Source: Sulfitobacter sp. LCG007 (GTDB lineage: Bacteria; Pseudomonadota; Alphaproteobacteria; Rhodobacterales; Rhodobacteraceae). From it: 64,000 bases of DNA. The stretch covers positions 2,170,001 to 2,234,000 of the forward strand of contig NZ_CP161805.1 of assembly GCF_040801785.1 (NCBI RefSeq), in the 5' to 3' direction. Each line of letters begins with the position of its first letter. Position 1 is the stretch's first letter. The notes beneath the pieces were generated by a model. The model did not search any database, was not told the origin of the DNA, and saw only the letters and a program-made list of their open reading frames with translations. The position numbers were made by a program, and so were the translations under genes. Shown piece by piece: positions 44,594 to 52,355 of this stretch.

Positions 44594-46723
44594 ATGACCA
44601 AGCAACAGAAGATCACCCTCAGCGCCTCGCGCGACATCCCTTTCAACAAGCTGATGCTCAGCCATTCGAACGTGCGCCATGTCGAGGCGGGCGTGTCGAT
44701 CGAGGAACTGGCCGAGGACATCGCGCGGCGCACGCTGCTTAGCTCCATCACCGTGCGGCCCGTGCTGGACGACAGCGGCGCCGAGACCGGCATGTACACG
44801 ATCCCCGCCGGCGGACGACGGTTCCGGGCGCTCGAACTGCTCGTCAAGCAGAAGCGCATGAACAAGACAGCACTTGTCCCCTGCATCGTCCGCACCGACG
44901 GGCTCGCCGAAGAGGACAGCCTCGCCGAGAACGTCCAGCGCGCGCCGCTGCATCCGCTCGACCAGTTCCGCGCCTTCGAGGCGATGCGCGAGAAAGGCCG
45001 CACCGAGGAGGAAATCGCAGCGGCCTTCTTCGTTTCGGCCAGCGTGGTCAAGCAGCGGCTGAAGCTGGCCGCGGTCGCGCCCTCGCTGCTCGACGCCTAT
45101 GCCGAGGAAGAGATGACCCTCGACCAACTCATGGCCTTCACAGTCAATCCCGATCACGCGCGGCAGGAGCAGGTCTGGGAGGCGTTGCAACGGCACTATT
45201 CCCGGCAGCCCTACGAGATCCGTCGCATGCTGACCGAGGGTGCGGTGCGGGCCTCGGACAATCGTGCGCAGTTCGTCGGGCTCGACGATTACGTCGAGGC
45301 CGGGGGCGAGATCCTGCGCGATCTGTTCCAGCAGGACGACGGCGGCTGGCTGCAGGATGCCGCCCTGCTCGACGTCATGGTGCGCGAGAAGCTGGCCGAG
45401 GAGGCCGAGGCGATCCGTGCCGAGGGCTGGAACTGGGTCGAGGTCGACACCGAGTTCCCCTATGGCCACACCTTCGGGATGCGCCGGGTCCATGGCGAGG
45501 CGGTGCCGATGAGCGACGAGGAGGAGGCCAACTACCAGTCGCTGAAGGCCGAATACGACGCGCTCGAGGCCGAGCATGCGGAGGCCGACCAGCTGCCCGA
45601 CGATGTCGATGCCCGGTTGGGCGGGATCGAGGAGGCGATGGAGGCACTCGAGGCGCGTCCGATCCGGTACGAGGCGGAAGACCTCGCGCTGGCCGGAGCG
45701 TTCGTCAGCATCGACAGTTCCGGGCGGCTGCGGGTCGAACGCGGCTATATGCGGCCCGAGGATGAGCCGGTCGAGGAGGTGGAAGATGTGGGCGAGGTCG
45801 CACCGGAAACGGCGCCGGAAGAGGACATCGACGACACCGTCGTGTCTACCGCTGACAAGGAGGAAGAGAACGACGGCCTGAAACCGCTCTCCGACCGCCT
45901 CGTCATGGAACTGACGGCCCATCGCACCCTGGCGCTGCGCAATGCGCTGGCCCAGGATCCGCAGGTCGCCTTCCTCGCGGCGCTGCACGCGATGGTCCTG
46001 CGGCTCTTCTATCGCTACGCCGTCGACAGTTGCGTCGAGATCGAACCGCGCAACGCGGGGTTCGGATCGCACGTGCCGGGCCTCGGCGACACGGCCTATG
46101 TGCAGGCCATCGACCAGCGCCACGAGACCTGGGCACGGAACCTGCCGAATGCATCCGAGGACCTCTGGGAGGCCCTGACCGAGTTCGACAGCTGCAGCCG
46201 CGAGGCGCTCTTCGCCCATTGCGTGGCGATGAGCGTGAATGCCGTCCACGACCCTTACCAGCGCCGGCCCCGCGCCATCGCGCATGCGGATGTTCTGGCC
46301 GGGACCGTCGGGCTCGACATGGAAAAGGCGGGCTGGACGGCGACGGGTGAAAGCTACCTAGGCCGCGTGACCAAGGCGCGCATCCTCGAAGCCGTGCACG
46401 AGGCGAAGGGTGAGAACGCCGCTGACCGGATCGCCGGGCTGAAGAAGGCCGAGATGGTGACCGCCCCCGAGGACCTGCTCGTCGGCACCGGCTGGCTGCC
46501 GGACCCGTTGCGCACGCCGCCGCTGCCGGAAGAGGACGCACCGGAGATCGAGCTGGTCGACGAGGCGGACCGCGCCGACGATGACGCTTCGGAAGACGAT
46601 CCCGACAGCGGCGAAGCGCAATCGGCGGAAGACGGCGGTGAACCGGCTATCGGAGACTCCGACCTGATGGAGGAAGATGATCCCGTCGCCGGTGACGCCT
46701 TCGCCAAGACAGCCGCCGAGTGA
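44594..46723 (+). CDS. ParB/Spo0J-like nuclease-domain protein of mobile elements
   Basis: 709 residues. The N-terminal ParB domain reads HSNVRH, IEELAEDIARRTLLSSITVRP, GGRRFRAL (the CTP-binding GERR box as GGRR) and LAENVQRAPLHPLDQF. A helix-turn-helix follows (EEEIAAAFFVSASVVKQRL). The middle and C-terminal regions are long and strongly acidic (VEEVEDVGEV, APEEDIDDT, DDASEDDPDSG), unlike chromosomal ParB of ~300 residues. No parA is next to it, so it is an accessory element protein rather than a partition pair. Confidence 0.85.
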   Translation: MTKQQKITLSASRDIPFNKLMLSHSNVRHVEAGVSIEELAEDIARRTLLSSITVRPVLDDSGAETGMYTIPAGGRRFRALELLVKQKRMNKTALVPCIVRTDGLAEEDSLAENVQRAPLHPLDQFRAFEAMREKGRTEEEIAAAFFVSASVVKQRLKLAAVAPSLLDAYAEEEMTLDQLMAFTVNPDHARQEQVWEALQRHYSRQPYEIRRMLTEGAVRASDNRAQFVGLDDYVEAGGEILRDLFQQDDGGWLQDAALLDVMVREKLAEEAEAIRAEGWNWVEVDTEFPYGHTFGMRRVHGEAVPMSDEEEANYQSLKAEYDALEAEHAEADQLPDDVDARLGGIEEAMEALEARPIRYEAEDLALAGAFVSIDSSGRLRVERGYMRPEDEPVEEVEDVGEVAPETAPEEDIDDTVVSTADKEEENDGLKPLSDRLVMELTAHRTLALRNALAQDPQVAFLAALHAMVLRLFYRYAVDSCVEIEPRNAGFGSHVPGLGDTAYVQAIDQRHETWARNLPNASEDLWEALTEFDSCSREALFAHCVAMSVNAVHDPYQRRPRAIAHADVLAGTVGLDMEKAGWTATGESYLGRVTKARILEAVHEAKGENAADRIAGLKKAEMVTAPEDLLVGTGWLPDPLRTPPLPEEDAPEIELVDEADRADDDASEDDPDSGEAQSAEDGGEPAIGDSDLMEEDDPVAGDAFAKTAAE

Positions 46724-46766
46724 CCTTCAAGCAGGTCGGAGCTCCTTCCCCCGAGTTCCGGCTGCC

Positions 46767-46797
46767 GGGGTCCGCCAGAAATGGCGAGCCCCTTTTT
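46767..46797 (+). terminator. Rho-independent terminator after the ParB-like gene
   Basis: An 11-bp stem (one mismatch) closes a GAAA tetraloop at 46767-46792, followed by TTTTT at 46793-46797. Confidence 0.85.
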
Positions 46798-46822
46798 CTA
46801 TCCACGACAGGAGGCACAGAGC

Positions 46823-46947
46823 ATGCACAGCCCCGCCGCAGATATCGCCCGCCGTCTTGCCGAGGAGGCGGAGACCGTTTGCCGCCACTACCTCTCGAAC
46901 GGCCGCAAGCAGGGCTGGTATTGGATCGTCGGTGACGTGCAGAATAC
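46823..46947 (+). pseudogene. 5' fragment of a gene interrupted by the IS3-family element
   Basis: ATG 46823 follows AGGAGG. About 41 native codons (ADIARRLAEEAETVCRHYLS, WYWIVGDVQNT) run into the IS left end, which ends the frame a few codons later at 46984. The sequence resembles the N-terminus of toprim/DUF7146 primase-like proteins encoded with ParB-like and DUF932 genes on alphaproteobacterial elements; this is from memory and moderate at best. The remainder of the gene is not found beyond the IS. Confidence 0.55.
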
Positions 46948-47011
46948 TGGTCTGCCCCCTGGAAAGTGGTCCTTCCTGGAGTAGGCTTTCGAGCCGTATG
47001 GAGGACAAGGA

Positions 47012-47344
47012 ATGGGACAGAAGAGACATAAGCCTGAGGAGATCGTCGCGAAGCTGAGGCAGGTCGACGTTCTGGTATCGCAGGGGCGATCGGTGGCCGA
47101 GGCGGTGCGATCCATCGGTGTGACACAGTTCACCTATTACCGCTGGCGCAAGGAGTTCGGCGGGTTGAAGACCGACCAGGTGAAGCGCTTGAAGGAGCTC
47201 GAGAAAGAGAACGAGCGCCTGCGGAAGGCCGTGTCGGATTTGACGCTCGAGAAGCTGATCCTGCGGGAGGCGGCCTCGGGAGTGAGGGCCGTCTCGGAAA
47301 CGGTCCGGGGGACCGTTTCAGGCCCGAACGGGCGGAGCCCCTAA
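47012..47344 (+). CDS. IS3-family transposase OrfA (extended by a palindromic insert)
   Basis: 110 residues. The helix-turn-helix region PEEIVAKLRQVDVLVSQGRS, SIGVTQFTYYRWRKEF and leucine-zipper KELEKENERLRKAVSDLTLEK are typical OrfA. The normal end LILREAASG is followed by about 20 extra residues encoded by a palindromic unit (47282-47335). Confidence 0.85.
   Translation: MGQKRHKPEEIVAKLRQVDVLVSQGRSVAEAVRSIGVTQFTYYRWRKEFGGLKTDQVKRLKELEKENERLRKAVSDLTLEKLILREAASGVRAVSETVRGTVSGPNGRSP
47282..47335 (+). repeat. Palindromic insertion unit 1 (in IS3 orfA/orfB junction)
   Basis: GTGAGGGCCGTCTCGGA, then the 19-base palindrome AACGGTCCGGGGGACCGTT (47299-47317), then TCAGGCCCGAACGGGCGG. It separates the expected REAASG and SPARRRACVDH transposase segments. 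Confidence 0.75.
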
Positions 47345-48283
47345 GCCCCGCCCGCCGCCGAGCATGCGTCGATCACGTCAGACGGAAATTTCGGATCTCC
47401 GAACGTCTTGCCTGTCGCGTTCTGGGGCAGCATCGATCGACCCAGCGGAAGGCGCCGCGCGGGCGGGCCGACGAGGAGGCGCTGACCGCGGACATCGTCG
47501 CGCTGGCCAGCCAGTATGGACGTTACGGCTATCGCCGGATCGCAGCCATGCTGCGAGACGCCGGCTGGGCCGTGAACGTGAAGCGCGTCGAGCGGATCTG
47601 GCGGCGGGACTGAGGAGGATCAGACAACGGTCCGGGGGACCGTTTTCCCGACGAAGCTGAAAGTGCCACAAAAGCAACCGAAGAAGGGGCGTCTCTGGCT
47701 GAACGACGGGTCGTGCATCCGCCTTCGACCAGAGCGCCCGAACCACGTCTGGTCCTATGACTTCGTCGAGAGCCGGACCCATGACGGTCGGAAGTTCCGC
47801 ATGCTCAATGTCATAGACGAGTTCACCCGGGAGTGCCTGGCGATCCGGATCGACCGGAGGCTCAATTCGACCGCCGTGATCGATGTCCTGACCGACCTGT
47901 TTATCCTGCGCGGTGTGCCCGGGCACGTCCGATCCGACAACGGCCCCGAGTTCATCGCCAAGGCCGTGCGGGACTGGATCGATGCCGTCGGCGCGAAGAC
48001 GGCGTTCATTGAACCAGGCAGTCCCTGGGAAAACGGCTACTGCGAGAGCTTCAACTCGAAGCTCCGCGACGAACTGCTGAACGGCGAGATCTTCTACTCG
48101 CTGGCGGAGGCTCGCGCCGTGATCGAGGCATGGCGGGTCCACTACAACACGGTCAGGCCCCATTCGTCGCCGGGCTACCGACCGCCAGCGCCGGAGGCTG
48201 TCCACTGGCCGTCTCGCGGACGGGGATCAGCCCCGCCGCAGGCATCCGCCTTGGCAGGGAAACCCGTCATGCACCAAGATTGA
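47345..48283 (+). pseudogene. IS3-family transposase OrfB, broken
   Basis: In the -1 frame relative to OrfA the sequence reads PARRRACVDHVRRKF and YGRYGYRRIAAMLRDAG, then stops at 47611-47613 inside a palindromic unit. The rest continues in another frame from about 47657: HVWSYDFVESRTHDGR, SDNGPEFIAKAVRDW and GYCESFNSKLRDELLNGEIF contain the DDE residues. The insert adds a stop and a frameshift, so no intact transposase can be made. Confidence 0.88.
47612..47655 (+). repeat. Palindromic insertion unit 2 (in IS3 orfB)
   Basis: The same 19-base core as unit 1, AACGGTCCGGGGGACCGTT (47626-47644), sits between the expected transposase peptides RIWRR and LKVPQKQ. Its flanks differ from unit 1. Exact ends are approximate. 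Confidence 0.65.
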
Positions 48284-48311
48284 AACCGGACCACCCGATA
48301 GGGGCAGGCCA

Positions 48312-48374
48312 CTCGTCGGCTTGCTCACGCGTGAACACGGTGAATGGGTCGCTCTGAGTTCCACTTCCACTCAT
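48312..48374 (-). pseudogene. 5' fragment of an unknown gene cut by the IS3 right end
   Basis: ATG 48374 follows GAGGAG and its ATGA overlaps the stop of the upstream 110-residue gene. Twenty-one codons (MSGSGTQSDPFTVFTREQAD...) run straight into the IS. AT-richer than the surroundings. Product unknown. Confidence 0.5.
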
Positions 48375-48703
48375 TTGGCAATCTCCTCAAGGTCGGAATA
48401 TACAAAAGAAGCTGTCGGACTCATTGCGATCATATAATGAAAATCCCTAGTGTCGCTTTCTGTCCGGCATAATCCAAACATCGATACACCTTGCCGTCTG
48501 TCTTCAGGATCACCTTGATCAAGGCGACAATCTTCATAGGATGCTAGCTCGTTTAAGCCGAATTCTGACATATGCTTAAAATAGTTGGATGTGGCTGTTT
48601 CAAGATAATCTTGGTCGCTTGGTTTACAAACTTGTACAAATATAAACCATGCTGCTGATATCGACGCCAGTACTGTCACCAATAAGAATAAAGATTTTTT
48701 CAT
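48371..48703 (-). CDS. Small exported or membrane-anchored protein in an AT-rich remnant
   Basis: 110 residues. N-terminal KKSLFLLVTVLASISAAWFIFVQVC is a signal or anchor; the remainder has three further cysteines (YEDCRLDQG, GLCRT region) and no family I recognise. GC content is clearly lower than in neighbours, indicating foreign origin. Start and stop overlap the flanking ORFs by a few bases, so it was part of a compact operon, now bounded by two IS elements. Confidence 0.6.
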   Translation of the reverse strand: MKKSLFLLVTVLASISAAWFIFVQVCKPSDQDYLETATSNYFKHMSEFGLNELASYEDCRLDQGDPEDRRQGVSMFGLCRTESDTRDFHYMIAMSPTASFVYSDLEEIAK

Positions 48704-48774
48704 CGATATTGAACGCGAAAATTGTGAATTATGGATGCCGCTCGGACGCTATCTGAAACGGTCGGTTTTGTCAT
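48700..48774 (-). CDS. 24-residue small ORF or 3' remnant of an IS-truncated gene
   Basis: ATG 48774 follows GAGGAGATGGGGC. The 24 codons (MTKPTVSDSVRAASIIHN...) end in TGA overlapping the next ATG. The frame is also open upstream to the IS5 end at 48799, so it could be the tail of a truncated gene. No family recognised. Confidence 0.35.
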   Translation of the reverse strand: MTKPTVSDSVRAASIIHNFRVQYR

Positions 48775-49053
48775 GCCCCATCTCCTCAGGTATCCAAACG
48801 GCTCTGTTGCACAAATCCCGTGACGGGATTCATTTGGTGAATCCAGCGTGGTAGCTGGCCGGCATGAGCAGACCGACACCCCCGACCTACAAGACCAGGA
48901 ACTGGCCAGCCTACAATGAAGCGCTGAAGCACCGGGGCTCGCTGACGATCTGGTTCGATCCCACCATGACTTGGGATGCCGCGCCGACAGGCAGGCGCGG
49001 CCGCCAGCGGACCTACAGCGACGCCGCTATCCAATCGTGTCTGACAATGAAGG

Positions 49054-49108
49054 GTGAAGGGCGTTTTCGGAATTGATCCAGTGGATCAATTCAGCCCTGA
49101 ACGGGCGG
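49054..49108 (+). repeat. Palindromic insertion unit 3 (in IS5 transposase)
   Basis: GTGAAGGGCGTTTTCGGA, palindrome ATTGATCCAGTGGATCAAT (49072-49090), TCAGCCCTGAACGGGCGG. It interrupts the transposase between the expected CLTMK and LFGMALRQ and shifts the frame. Flanks match unit 1; the palindrome differs. Confidence 0.75.
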
Positions 49109-49285
49109 CGCCTCGGGCTTTTCGGCATGGCCCTGCGACAGACGACCGGGTTTGTCGAAAGCCTGTCGCGACTGGTGGGCCTCGACTGGTCGCTGCCCGA
49201 CGTCAGCACGCTATCTCGCCGCCAGCATACGCTGGCCCTCAATATCCCCTATCGCGGTTCCAATGGGCCGCTGCATTTGTTGATC

Positions 49286-49324
49286 CCCTCTCATGGTTTG
49301 CAAGCAAACCACTGCCGTTCAGCG
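49286..49324 (+). repeat. Palindromic insertion unit 4 (in IS5 transposase)
   Basis: A 39-base in-frame insert with perfect palindrome TGGTTTGCAAGCAAACCA (49294-49311). Removing it restores LHLLI-DRTGIKVEG. It adds 13 codons without a stop. Confidence 0.7.
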
Positions 49325-49951
49325 GATAGAACTGGCATCAAGGTCGAGGGCGAAGGCGAATGGCACGCCCGCAAGCATGGGGGCCCAAAAAAGGCGGGTC
49401 TGGCGCGAGATCCACCTCGGGATTGACGAGGAAACCTTGGAATTCCGGGCTGTCGAGATCACCGGAAGCCACATTGGCGATGCACCGGTCTTGCCCGACC
49501 TTCTCAGCCAGATACCGGAGGGCCAAGAAATCGGCAGCGTCATGGCAGACGGCGCTCACGACACACGCAAATGCCACGATGCCATCGCTGACCGCGGCGC
49601 CCACGCCGTCGTCCCGCCCCGCAAGAATGCAAAGCCATGGAAGACCGTCACCGAGGGAGCCGTGGCGCGAAACGAGGCCTGCGCGCGGCGAAATACCTGG
49701 GTCGCGCGCTCTGGCGACGATGGATCGGATACCACAGCCGGAGCCGCATCGAGACAAAGATGCACTGTGTCAGACTGCTGGGTCAGCGGCTCATGACGCG
49801 GGACTTCAACCGACAGGTCGCCGAGATCCAGGTCCGCATCGCCGTCCTGAACGGCTACACCGCGCTTGGCATACCCATCACGGAGACCGTGGGATAAATC
49901 CGTCCGGGGTAAGGGGAACCTCGACGTTCAACCGATTTTTGCTACAGAGCC

Positions 49952-50430
49952 GGTCTCCATGAGGACTCCCTAGAATGTGATGCACGAAAGGGTCGGCACG
50001 CAGGGGTTCCGGTCGATGCCGCAAAAGGCGGAAAAATCAGGACCTCAGCGCATCAATCTCCTTCTATGTTTGTCCCGCTCGTACAGCCCTGCCCCGCGCA
50101 CGCCAACGGCTGCGAGGGTGGCGCGCCCGATCCCGGCCTGCCGGTTTCACGGCGGCGCGGTCCATTGCGCATGGTGGCGGACGTGGCCCGCAGGCGCGAG
50201 TTCTCCGACAGCCTCCTCGGGTTTCGTAGGGCCTTGCCGGGGTGACGGTTAGAAGCGGAATGTGCCTGCCCTGTCCGCATGGCGCAGGACCGGTATGTCC
50301 GGCACCGGCCCGCCCGATGTCGCTTTTGACCGGTGCGCGCCCCGCCCGCCAGTCAGTGTGGCGCCGGGAGCTGGACAGCAGTTGGCGGCGCCTGCCTGCG
50401 CAGCAGGGCCCGCCGCCGGATCTGTACCGC
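49952..50430. other. Intergenic stretch without a recognisable gene
   Basis: About 480 bases between the IS5 end and the terminator of the ABC operon. A short open frame from ATG 50067 lacks a ribosome-binding site and resembles nothing known; other frames look random. Probably decayed island sequence. Confidence 0.5.
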
Positions 50431-50450
50431 AAAAACCCCGTCACCGGGGC
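50431..50450 (-). terminator. Rho-independent terminator of the ABC-importer operon
   Basis: On the minus strand, CCCCGGTGACGGGG is followed by TTTTT, 16-35 bases after the last gene of the operon. Confidence 0.85.
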
Positions 50451-50465
50451 GGTCGGTATTTGGGG

Positions 50466-51548
50466 TCAGTTGTTCAGAACCGCCATGTTGTCCGCTTCCC
50501 AACCGATCCAGACCGGATCGGTGCCGACCGACTGGCCGGTTTCCGCGTCGACGTAGGCCTTCAGCAGCGCGTCGCCCTCGCCCACGGCGATCTGCATCGC
50601 CATGCGGCTGCCGAGGAAGGTCTTGCCCACCACGCGCCCCTGCACCGCGTTGGCGGTCTGCGGACGTTCGGCGCTGAAGCCCAGCTTTTCCAGCCGGACA
50701 GAGGCGGTGATGGGATCGCCTGTGGCGGGCAGACCCGCCGGCGCCTTGCCCAGAAGGGTCGTGCCCTCCCAGTCCATCACCACCTTGTCGCCCTCGGTGC
50801 CGCGCATCCGACCCGACAGCAGATTGGTCTCGCCGATGAACTCGGCCACGAAGCGGCTGGCCGGGCGGAAGTACAGCTCTTCCGGGGTGCCGTCCTGCTC
50901 GACCTTGCCCTTGTTCATGACCACGATGCGGTCGGACATGGTCAGCGCCTCTTCCTGGTCATGGGTGACGAAGAAGAAGGTCTTGTTGGTGCGGCGCTGG
51001 ATCGACTTCAGTTCCTGCTGAACCTGACCGCGCAGCTTGGCGTCCAGCGCCCCCAGCGGTTCGTCCAGCAGCAAGAGCGACGGGTCGGGCGCCAGGGCGC
51101 GCGCCAGCGCAACCCGCTGCCTCTGCCCGCCCGAAAGCTGCACCGGGTAGCGCGATGCGTAGGAATCCAGCTCCAGGAAGGACATGATCTCTTCAGAGCG
51201 GCGCCGGATCGCGGATTTTCCCATGCCCTTCACTTCCAGCCCGAAGGCCACGTTCTGCGCCACTGTCATATGCGGGAACAATGCGTAGTCCTGGAACACC
51301 ATGTTCACGTGGCGCTTCTCCGGCGGCTGGTTGGTCACGTCCTCGCCGTCGAGGAGCACCCGCCCCGAGGTCGGACGCTCGAACCCTCCGAGGATACGCA
51401 GGGTGGTGGACTTGCCGCAGCCCGACGGGCCGAGGAAGGTGACGAACTCGCCCTGCGCGATGTCCAGCGTCAGATTGTCCAGCGCGACGGTTTTGCCGAA
51501 ATGCTTGGACAGGCCCTCGATGCGGACAAGCGGTGTCTGGTCGGTCAT
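50466..51548 (-). CDS. ABC importer ATPase, PotA-like (polyamine/opine family)
   Basis: 360 residues. Walker A GPSGCGKSTT, signature LSGGQRQRVALARALAPDP and Walker B LLLLDEPLGALD are intact; a C-terminal TOBE domain follows (SGRMRGTEGDKVVMDWEG). PotA-type ATPases energise spermidine/putrescine-family importers. It is the last gene of the five-gene unit beginning at 55708 and lies 3 bases after the permease. Confidence 0.95.
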   Translation of the reverse strand: MTDQTPLVRIEGLSKHFGKTVALDNLTLDIAQGEFVTFLGPSGCGKSTTLRILGGFERPTSGRVLLDGEDVTNQPPEKRHVNMVFQDYALFPHMTVAQNVAFGLEVKGMGKSAIRRRSEEIMSFLELDSYASRYPVQLSGGQRQRVALARALAPDPSLLLLDEPLGALDAKLRGQVQQELKSIQRRTNKTFFFVTHDQEEALTMSDRIVVMNKGKVEQDGTPEELYFRPASRFVAEFIGETNLLSGRMRGTEGDKVVMDWEGTTLLGKAPAGLPATGDPITASVRLEKLGFSAERPQTANAVQGRVVGKTFLGSRMAMQIAVGEGDALLKAYVDAETGQSVGTDPVWIGWEADNMAVLNN

Positions 51549-51551
51549 GGC

Positions 51552-52355
51552 TCAGGTTTCCTTGTTCATGCGGCGGGTGAAGCGCTCGGCCCAGATGCCG
51601 ATGACGGCGGTCAGGACCAGCGCAACGGTCGCGATGGCGTTGATTTCGGGGCTCATCCCGGAACGAAGCTTGGCAAAGATCAGCACCGGCAGCGTCGGCT
51701 CGTAACCGCCCAGGAAGAAAGAGCGCACGAAGTCGTCGAAGGACAGCAGCAGGCAGAAGATCGAGGCACCGAGGATCGCGGGCACCAGATAGGGCAGCGT
51801 GATCCGGATGAACGAAATCAGCGGATCGGCCCCCAGGTCGCGGGCGGCCTCGATCTGACTCTTGGGCAGCGTCGACAGCCGCGCCATGACCACAAGCACA
51901 ACGAAGGGCACGTTGTGCACCGCATGGGCCCAGACTATCGCGCCCATGCCGGGCTCGATCCCCAGCCAGCGGGCGTAGATGCGAAAGGCGATGGCCGAGA
52001 TGATGCCCGGCACCAGGGCCGGCAGCACCGTCATGCCGAAGACAGCGGTGCGGCCCCAGAACCTGCGCCCTTCCAGCAGCACCGCGATCCAGGTGCCGAC
52101 AAAGATCGAGATCAGCGTCGACAGCACCGCGATGGCGACGGAATAGCCGAAGGTCGACAGGACTGCGGCATCGGCGAAGACCCCGGTGTACCAGTCCAGT
52201 GTCCAGGACCGGATCGGGAAACCGATGAACTTGCTGTCCTTGAAGCCCATCACCACCATCAGGATCAGCGGCACGAAGACATAGAGGACGAAGGCCCAGT
52301 AGACGCAGGCAAGAAAGATCCGGTTGCCGCGGAACATCTCGGGACGGTCGTTCAT
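51552..52355 (-). CDS. ABC importer permease, PotC-like
   Basis: 267 residues, six helices. The EAA loop (IEAARDLGADPLISFIRITLP) contacts the ATPase. ATG 52355 follows GGGAGAGAAG and overlaps the previous permease by 4 bases; the longer frame to 52460 is a shadow. Confidence 0.93.
   Translation of the reverse strand: MNDRPEMFRGNRIFLACVYWAFVLYVFVPLILMVVMGFKDSKFIGFPIRSWTLDWYTGVFADAAVLSTFGYSVAIAVLSTLISIFVGTWIAVLLEGRRFWGRTAVFGMTVLPALVPGIISAIAFRIYARWLGIEPGMGAIVWAHAVHNVPFVVLVVMARLSTLPKSQIEAARDLGADPLISFIRITLPYLVPAILGASIFCLLLSFDDFVRSFFLGGYEPTLPVLIFAKLRSGMSPEINAIATVALVLTAVIGIWAERFTRRMNKET

Larger units (their letters stand above)
46948..48311 (+). mobile_element. IS3-family insertion sequence, inactivated
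   Basis: About 1364 bp. The ends are inverted repeats: left TGGTCTGCCCC...GTGGTCC (46948-46972) and right, read inward, TGGCCTGCCCC...GTGGTCC (48311-48288). It carries orfA and a broken orfB. No target-site duplication was found at the flanks (left ...AATAC, right CTCGT...), so the flanks have probably been rearranged. Confidence 0.88.
48864..49897 (+). pseudogene. IS5-family transposase, multiply broken
   Basis: The intact parent can be read across frames: SRPTPPTYKTRNWPAYNEAL, LFGMALRQTTGFVESL, GIKVEGEGEWHARKHGG, VWREIHLGIDEETLEFRAVE, SVMADGAHDTRKCHDAIADR and AAKYLGRALWRRWIGYHSRS, ending GIPITETVG. Two palindromic inserts (about 49054-49108 and 49286-49324) and two single-base frameshifts (near the A run at 49387-49392 and near 49680) disrupt it. 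Confidence 0.9.
48800..49951 (+). mobile_element. IS5-family insertion sequence, inactivated
   Basis: 1152 bp. Left end GGCTCTGTTGCACAAATC (48800 on) and right end, read inward, GGCTCTGTAGCAAAAATC (49951 back) are imperfect inverted repeats. No target duplication was seen. The single transposase gene is broken. Confidence 0.88.

Noticed and set aside
47364-47660. 98-codon open frame in the IS3 element
   Set aside because: It is out of frame with the transposase peptides, which are readable in another frame.
48816-48830. CCCGTGACGGG in the IS5 left end, also present in leader A
   Set aside because: A short GC-rich palindrome; the surrounding bases do not align with the leader, so coincidence is likelier than shared origin.
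50064-50444. Minus-strand 126-codon open frame after the ABC operon
   Set aside because: No ribosome-binding site, Arg-rich random-looking translation, and it overlaps the terminator.
50765-50785. CAGTCCATCA resembling the dusA attachment core
   Set aside because: Only a partial match, and it lies inside the ABC ATPase coding sequence in an unrelated peptide.
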